From WTAW01 sp050115915 (GTDB lineage Bacteria > Acidobacteriota > Aminicenantia > Aminicenantales > Aminicenantaceae), in NCBI GenBank assembly GCA_050115915.1, contig JASFPP010000028.1:1-27265 (forward strand): a DNA stretch of 27,265 nt. Reading direction: 5' to 3'. This document shows, piece by piece, positions 22,822 to 27,265 of this stretch (positions are counted from its first letter, which is position 1; each line of letters begins with the position of its first letter). The position numbers and the translations under genes were made by a program. The notes under the pieces were generated by a model, which made no database searches, had not been told where the DNA came from, and was given only the letters and a program-made list of their open reading frames with translations.

Positions 22822-24036
22822 CTAAACATTTCTTTCCATACGATCTTCAAAAAAGATCATCAGTTGTGAGTATATCATAGCCCAGTCCCTCTGTCTCATG
22901 GTCCATTTCTTTGCTGTCTCCTCTACAGCTAAATAGACCAGCTTGAATAACGCCTGCTCATTCGGGAAGATCGCCTTGTTCTTGGAGACTTTCTTGATCT
23001 TCCGGTGCAGGCTCTCTATGGGATTCGTTGTGTAGATCAGAGTCCTGACCTCTGGAGGATACTTGAAAAAAGTAGCGATCTCAGCCCAGTTCTTCTTCCA
23101 TGAGGCTGAGACGTGAGGATAGCGCTTGTCCCATTTCTCTGAGAACTCCTCAAGAGCTGCCGATCCTTCTTCCTCAGTGGATGCCTTATAGATCATTTTG
23201 AGGTCTTTGGCCATCGCTTTCCGCTCTTTCCAGGAAACGAACCTCAAGGAGTTTCGGATCTGATGCACTATGCACTTCTGGATCTCTGCTTGAGGGTATA
23301 CAGCCTCGATCGCCTCGGAGATACCCTTGAGATTGTCTACTGAGAAGATGAGCACATCCTCAAGTCCCCGGTTTTTGAGCTCATTGAGCACAGAGAGCCA
23401 GTATTTGGACGATTCTGTCTCACAGATCCAGAGCCCCAGGCATTCCTTCTGTCCATCCAGGTTAATACCGATGATGGTGTAAAGAGCCACATTCCTTACA
23501 TGGCCTTCGCTCTTCATCTTTAGGAACACAGCATCCATGTAGATCACAGCATAGATCGGCTCCAGAGGCCGGCTCTGCCATTCCCTTGCCCTCTCTATCA
23601 CTTTGTCTGTTATGGAACTGACTGTATCCGGTGAGATATCGTAGTTGTAGAGGTCTTTGATGTGAGCCTGGATATCCCGGGTGGTCATCCCCTTGGCGTA
23701 CATGGAAATAATCTTTTCCTCAAGACCTGAGAGGTCCCGCTTCCGTTTTTTAACAACCTGAGGCTCGAACTCAGACTTTCTATCGCGAGGAACATCCAGG
23801 TCTATCTCCCCAAATTTGGATTTGACAGACTTGGGAGTGTAACCGTTTCGGGAGTTGTCGACCGTCTTGGCTTTCTGGTCGTATTTTTCGAATCCCAGAT
23901 GGTCGGTCAGCTCCTCATCGAGAATAGTCTCGATGACGTCTTTGCTGACATCCCTCATGAAGGCGTTAAAATCATCGAGCGATTTTACGCCTTTTTCTTT
24001 GAGAACTTTTTTAAGTTTATCTCGGTCAAGTACCAT
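22822..24036 (-). CDS. IS256-family (DDE, MULE-type) transposase
   Basis: A 404-residue full-length transposase of the Transposase_mut family that cuts and rejoins the element at its terminal repeats. The predicted DDE triad is Asp168 (YMDAVFLKM), Asp234 (SVDNLKGI) and Glu341 (NPIESLHRKIKK). The C-x2-H motif CIVHQIRN (Cys255, His258) lies between the second Asp and the Glu, as usual. The N-terminal MVLDRDKLKKVLKEKGVKSL and DDFNAFMRDVSKDVIE are the same type as the adjacent remnant. The ATG is preceded by AGGAGGTGAC. The frame is intact, so it may be active, but missing target duplications suggest later rearrangement at one or both sides. Confidence 0.95.
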   Translation of the reverse strand: MVLDRDKLKKVLKEKGVKSLDDFNAFMRDVSKDVIETILDEELTDHLGFEKYDQKAKTVDNSRNGYTPKSVKSKFGEIDLDVPRDRKSEFEPQVVKKRKRDLSGLEEKIISMYAKGMTTRDIQAHIKDLYNYDISPDTVSSITDKVIERAREWQSRPLEPIYAVIYMDAVFLKMKSEGHVRNVALYTIIGINLDGQKECLGLWICETESSKYWLSVLNELKNRGLEDVLIFSVDNLKGISEAIEAVYPQAEIQKCIVHQIRNSLRFVSWKERKAMAKDLKMIYKASTEEEGSAALEEFSEKWDKRYPHVSASWKKNWAEIATFFKYPPEVRTLIYTTNPIESLHRKIKKVSKNKAIFPNEQALFKLVYLAVEETAKKWTMRQRDWAMIYSQLMIFFEDRMERNV

Positions 24037-24068
24037 GTCACCTCCTTGTGAATTATATCATCAAAGAG

Positions 24069-24094
24069 GTTTACACAGTTTTTTGTACACACCC
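24069..24094 (-). repeat. Right terminal inverted repeat of the IS256-family element
   Basis: Reads GGGTGTGTACAAAAAACTGT from the outer edge on the minus strand, then GTAAAC. It is the partner of 22783-22808. Its outer edge touches the remnant transposase of a second element at 24095. Confidence 0.8.
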
Positions 24095-24336
24095 CGGGAG
24101 TTATCACTAGCCTGAGCTTTTTGATCGTATTTTTCAAGGCCCAAGCAGTCAGTTGCTCTTTATCTAGATGAGTCTCGATGAGGTCCTTGCTTACATCTCT
24201 CATAAAGGCGCAAACACCATCGACTGATTTTACACCTTTTTCCTTGAAAAGCTTTTTAACTTTTGCTCGGTTAATTACCCTGTCACCTCCTCGTGAATTA
24301 TATCACTAAAAACGTTGACAATTCCGCTTTTTCACC
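24095..24336 (-). pseudogene. Remnant of a second IS256-type element (5' end of transposase and terminal repeat)
   Basis: About 62 codons (24095-24281) match the N-terminus of the neighbouring transposase (KEKGVKS, FMRDVSKDLIET, KNTIKK in shifted frame). The start codon position has ATG changed to AGG (24281-24279) while the AGGTGAC before it survives. A 4-base deletion, around 24140-24160, shifts the frame. Homology stops exactly at the edge of the intact element. The outer part, read from 24336 on the minus strand as GGTGAAAAAGCGGAATTGTC, looks like a different terminal repeat, so this was a related but distinct element. It is dead. Confidence 0.85.
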
Positions 24337-24343
24337 ATATAGT
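24315..24343 (+). promoter_or_regulatory. Hybrid promoter at the edge of the IS remnant
   Basis: TTGACA (24315-24320) lies within the remnant terminal repeat, a 17-base spacer follows, and TATAGT (24338-24343) lies in the flanking DNA. Both boxes are near consensus. It points outward toward the surface-protein gene at 24628, with a predicted start near 24350. IS256-family ends are known to donate outward -35 boxes. Confidence 0.6.
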
Positions 24344-24627
24344 GATGGACGCCGGGGTTTCTTTAAATTAATGAATGCAAGATGATTTCTATATTTCTCT
24401 CGTACCTATAACTAGCCAGATAACCCTACACGAAATTCTGCCATAGCTGATGTTTCTGTTTTTAGAGATACAGTTCAAGAATCATGGATTTTTCCATCAT
24501 GATTAGATATCGGGATTTATTTAGGCTGGTCTTTCAAAATCGAGCGGGAATGAATCCCAACCCAGGATTTCGTTTCGAGACCAATTTTTATAAACTGATA
24601 TATTAGCGTGTTTGAAGGAGGGTTCGC
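24337..24627. other. Leader region of the surface-protein gene
   Basis: A 291-base AT-rich stretch without a supported ORF, between the IS remnant and the surface-protein start. It includes the -10 of the hybrid promoter and a small hairpin with ATGGA/TCCAT arms and a TTTT loop (24484-24497). A GAAGGAGG Shine-Dalgarno sits at 24614-24621. A long untranslated leader would result if the hybrid promoter is used; no clear promoter closer to the gene was recognised. Confidence 0.45.
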
Positions 24628-27265
24628 ATGAAAAATCTTTTTACTGTTATTTTATTTTTAGCTCTACTGGTCTTTACATCGGTTTATGTCTACGCAGATG
24701 TCTGGTATGTAGACAGAGACAAGTTGGTATCGGGGGATGGGAAAAGTTGGGGCGGTGCATTCAAATTTATCTGGGAGGCGACTCAATTTGAAGCCCAAGA
24801 TGGTGATGAAGTCTGGGTCAAAAGGGGTACGCACGAGTTAATATCTCCAATTTTAGTGATAACGGCGTGCGAAATATATGGAGGGTTTGCTGGATGGGAG
24901 AGCATGAGAAGCCAGAGAAATCCCGTTGCCAATGTCACCATCATTGATGGGATGAATTCGGTCTATCACTGTTTTGACGTTAGCGATCATTGTGTTATAG
25001 ATGGCTTTACTATTAAAAGAGCCAATTGCAATGGTGCGAGTGCTCCCGCTGATCGAGGAGGGGGAATTTACATTAAAAGTGGCGCTGATATTACAGTCGC
25101 CAATTGTATTTTTAGAAATAATAGTGGTAAATGGGGCGGAGGCATTTGGAGTAATGATGGATCTGACACAACCATCTTCAACTGCCAATTCATCGATAAT
25201 CATATTACATATACAGGTGGAGCAGTCTACCTGAGGCCAGGTGTCGTCACTATCGATAAGTGTGACTTTTTAAGTAATCAGGGGAACTATGCCGGAGCCG
25301 TTTTTAGCGATGCGAGTTCAACCATCACAGATTGTTATTTTGAATCTAATACGGCTAATGACAGGGGAGGCGCATTGGTGAATGGATGGGGAAGTGGGGC
25401 ATCCACTGTCAAAGATTGTGTTTTCATCGCCAATGGAGCGAACTATGGTGGGGCTATCATGAATGATTTAAACTCGACCGTTGTTCATCCAAAAATCCTC
25501 AACTGCACGTTCTACGATAACCAGGCTTCTGGATTGGCCGGGTATGGAGGCGCAATGTACAACACCAAAGCAGCGCCGATCATCACAAATTGTTCATTCA
25601 CATCAAATGATGCCAAGATAGCAGGAGCCATTAAGAACGAACTGGGATGTGCGCCTATTATCACGAACTGTATATTTTGGGGAGACACGGCATCCATAGT
25701 GGCGCCAGAGATACACAGCGATTTTGACACTGTGCTGACGATTGACTATTGCAATATTGACCAGGACGGATTTAATTTTTTGCATAACATCCGAGTACCT
25801 CCCAATTGGGCAGGAGGTGCAGACTTTCACCTCCTACCTGGATCTCCGTGTATAGATGTCGGGGATAATGCTGCCTCCAATATTCCTGCTGAGGACTACG
25901 AAGGGGATGGAAGAATACTTGATGGAGACGACAATGGCACAGCAACAGCTGACATGGGCGCAGATGAGTATGTCTTTGGCCTACTACCGCCATCCCCTCC
26001 CACAAATCCCCTTCCAACTGATGGCGCTGTTGGCGTATCATTAGCCACAGTTCTCGATTGGGATGACTGTACAGATGCGACTAGCTATGACGTTTATTTT
26101 GGGGACACTTCTCCTCCTCCTATGTATGGACCGACTTATAGTAGTGAGTACTATCTTCCAGCTCTAAATGGAGGGACAACGTATTTCTGGCAGATCGTCG
26201 CCAAAAATGCGGCAGGAAGCACACCAGGAGTGGAATGGGATTTCACCACTTGTTCTTTGCCAGGAATGCCGGGCAGCCCAACACCCGGTGACACCGCAAC
26301 AGGAGTGACCACAGAACCTGTATTATCCTGGTCTTCCACGAATGCCGATTCTTACGACGTTTATTTTGGAGACACTTCTCCCCCTCCATTTGTCGCCAAT
26401 GTCAGTGTCAACTCATATGATCCAGGAACGCTGAACACATTCACAACATACAGTTGGAAGATCGTGGCCAAAAACACATGCGGCGATATTACAGGCCCAG
26501 AGTGGAGCTTCACAACCGGTTCGGGAATCATCGAGTACACGTTAACCATTTCTGCCGGAGCAGGGGGCACAACAGATCCAGCACCCGGAAGTCATAACTA
26601 TTCGCCTGGCACTCCTGTCGAAGTCGATGCACTCCCTAACCCTGGCTATACATTTTCGTATTGGTCAGGGGACGTGCCTTCTGGACATGAGAATGATAAT
26701 CCTGTGACTATTACTATGGACACCCACAAGGACATTACAGCCAACTTTATTGTCAGGCATTGGTCACGGCTCACCCCAGACAATCCAGACGATATCGATG
26801 AGGGGAATATCGATGCAAACGCAAAGGATGATCTGATCGGAGATTTTGGTGGATTAGGTCTAGGTCTCTGGGCATATTACAATAACACAAGCTGGAGTAA
26901 TATGACTGGAGCGGATGCTGACGCGATTGCCAACGGAGACATCGATAACGACGGAATTTCAGAGGTCGTCGCAAGCTTTTCCTCAGGGACCTGGACTTAT
27001 GACGATACTTATGGATGGAACAACATCAGTCCTCAAATTGCAGAAAATTTAACCTGCGGAGACCTGGATAATAACGGACAGGACGAAATAATTGGAGATT
27101 TTGGTTCTTTAGGTTTGTGGTCTTTCGACAACAACACAAGCTGGAGGATTCTAACACCTGATGATGCTACCGACGTTACCACTGGAGATAAAAACAATGA
27201 TGGCATGTATGAAGTGGTTGCAAGCTTCGGAGCACTAGGACTATGGACTTATGCGAATGCATCGG
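24628..27265 (+). CDS. Large secreted beta-helix surface protein (3' end outside window)
   Basis: 879 codons are present and the frame is still open at the window edge. Residues 1-23 are a signal peptide (LFTVILFLALLVF, cut after VYA). Residues about 25-450 form a right-handed parallel beta-helix with CxF-x-N-x-A-GGA-type rungs (NCIFRNNSGKWGGGIW, DCYFESNTANDRGGAL), closing with a choice-of-anchor Q-like PCIDVGDN and DMGADEY. Two FN3-like modules follow (about 455-542 and 543-631), each with SYDVYFGDTSPPP. An InlB-type B-repeat lies at about 636-708 (YTFSYWSGDV), then four FG-GAP/VCBS-like units of about 40-46 residues with Ca-binding-like DIDNDG, DLDNNG and DKNNDG. It is probably a surface adhesin or glycan-binding protein. 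More AT-ending codons than upstream genes hint at transfer. GAAGGAGG precedes the ATG. Confidence 0.88.
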   Translation, partial: MKNLFTVILFLALLVFTSVYVYADVWYVDRDKLVSGDGKSWGGAFKFIWEATQFEAQDGDEVWVKRGTHELISPILVITACEIYGGFAGWESMRSQRNPVANVTIIDGMNSVYHCFDVSDHCVIDGFTIKRANCNGASAPADRGGGIYIKSGADITVANCIFRNNSGKWGGGIWSNDGSDTTIFNCQFIDNHITYTGGAVYLRPGVVTIDKCDFLSNQGNYAGAVFSDASSTITDCYFESNTANDRGGALVNGWGSGASTVKDCVFIANGANYGGAIMNDLNSTVVHPKILNCTFYDNQASGLAGYGGAMYNTKAAPIITNCSFTSNDAKIAGAIKNELGCAPIITNCIFWGDTASIVAPEIHSDFDTVLTIDYCNIDQDGFNFLHNIRVPPNWAGGADFHLLPGSPCIDVGDNAASNIPAEDYEGDGRILDGDDNGTATADMGADEYVFGLLPPSPPTNPLPTDGAVGVSLATVLDWDDCTDATSYDVYFGDTSPPPMYGPTYSSEYYLPALNGGTTYFWQIVAKNAAGSTPGVEWDFTTCSLPGMPGSPTPGDTATGVTTEPVLSWSSTNADSYDVYFGDTSPPPFVANVSVNSYDPGTLNTFTTYSWKIVAKNTCGDITGPEWSFTTGSGIIEYTLTISAGAGGTTDPAPGSHNYSPGTPVEVDALPNPGYTFSYWSGDVPSGHENDNPVTITMDTHKDITANFIVRHWSRLTPDNPDDIDEGNIDANAKDDLIGDFGGLGLGLWAYYNNTSWSNMTGADADAIANGDIDNDGISEVVASFSSGTWTYDDTYGWNNISPQIAENLTCGDLDNNGQDEIIGDFGSLGLWSFDNNTSWRILTPDDATDVTTGDKNNDGMYEVVASFGALGLWTYANAS

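Larger units (their letters stand above)
22783..24094 (-). mobile_element. IS256-family insertion sequence, 1312 bases
   Basis: An apparently complete element: one transposase gene on the minus strand between two terminal inverted repeats. The outer 8 bases (GGGTGTGT) and an inner 10 (CTGTGTAAAC) are identical at both ends. No target-site duplication is found: the 8 bases before (CTAAAATC) and after (CGGGAGTT) differ. On its right it abuts the remnant of a related element. Confidence 0.88.

Overview
The window reads as a piece of a Gram-negative-type bacterial chromosome of moderate GC. It carries a dense set of housekeeping genes (murA, murB, ligA, split nadE, rsmI, rplU-rpmA-obgE-nadD-rsfS-rlmH) and ends in an accessory stretch with an insertion sequence and a large secreted surface protein. 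The gene styles (a DUF4388/J-domain/TPR fusion, a beta-helix protein with FN3-like, InlB-type and FG-GAP-like modules, IS256-type elements) resemble Acidobacteriota/Aminicenantia-like or deltaproteobacterial genomes. There is no rRNA or marker phylogeny here, so this placement is a guess.

Region 1 (1-3981, + strand): a four-gene metabolic cluster. It holds a 410-residue protein I do not recognise, an SDR-fold protein without the usual Tyr/Lys catalytic pair, a small cupin with a His-His-Gln-His metal site, and a fold-type I PLP aminotransferase. Together they look like a small-molecule pathway, distantly reminiscent of the protein classes in bacilysin biosynthesis. Region 2 (4131-9024): murA, a HIT protein, a UPF0173 metal-dependent hydrolase, a NYN-domain protein overlapped by a DUF2520 dehydrogenase-like gene, and murB convergent with the latter. 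Region 3 (9025-10504): a secreted TPR protein behind a near-perfect sigma-54 promoter with an upstream dyad. Region 4 (10678-16968): ligA, a convergent DUF4388-J-TPR gene, then the glutaminase and synthetase halves of glutamine-dependent NAD synthetase as two overlapping genes, and rsmI. Region 5 (17059-22456): an hsp20 gene with a strong promoter and terminator, facing a long minus-strand operon rplU-rpmA-obgE-nadD-rsfS-rlmH-dksA-like-comF that mixes ribosome assembly and NAD synthesis. Region 6 (22469-27265): tRNA-Val(UAC), an intact IS256-family element abutting the wreck of a second one, and an open-ended surface protein gene.

Most intergenic gaps contain recognisable sigma-70-like promoters, several with an extended TGC-TAAWTT type -10. 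The most notable non-coding signals are the sigma-54 promoter with its dyad (9104-9228), a likely leaderless NAD-synthetase gene (14537-14573), a hybrid promoter whose -35 lies in an IS terminal repeat and whose -10 lies in flanking DNA (24315-24343), and a recurring ATGAAYAATTC-like element close to several gene starts.
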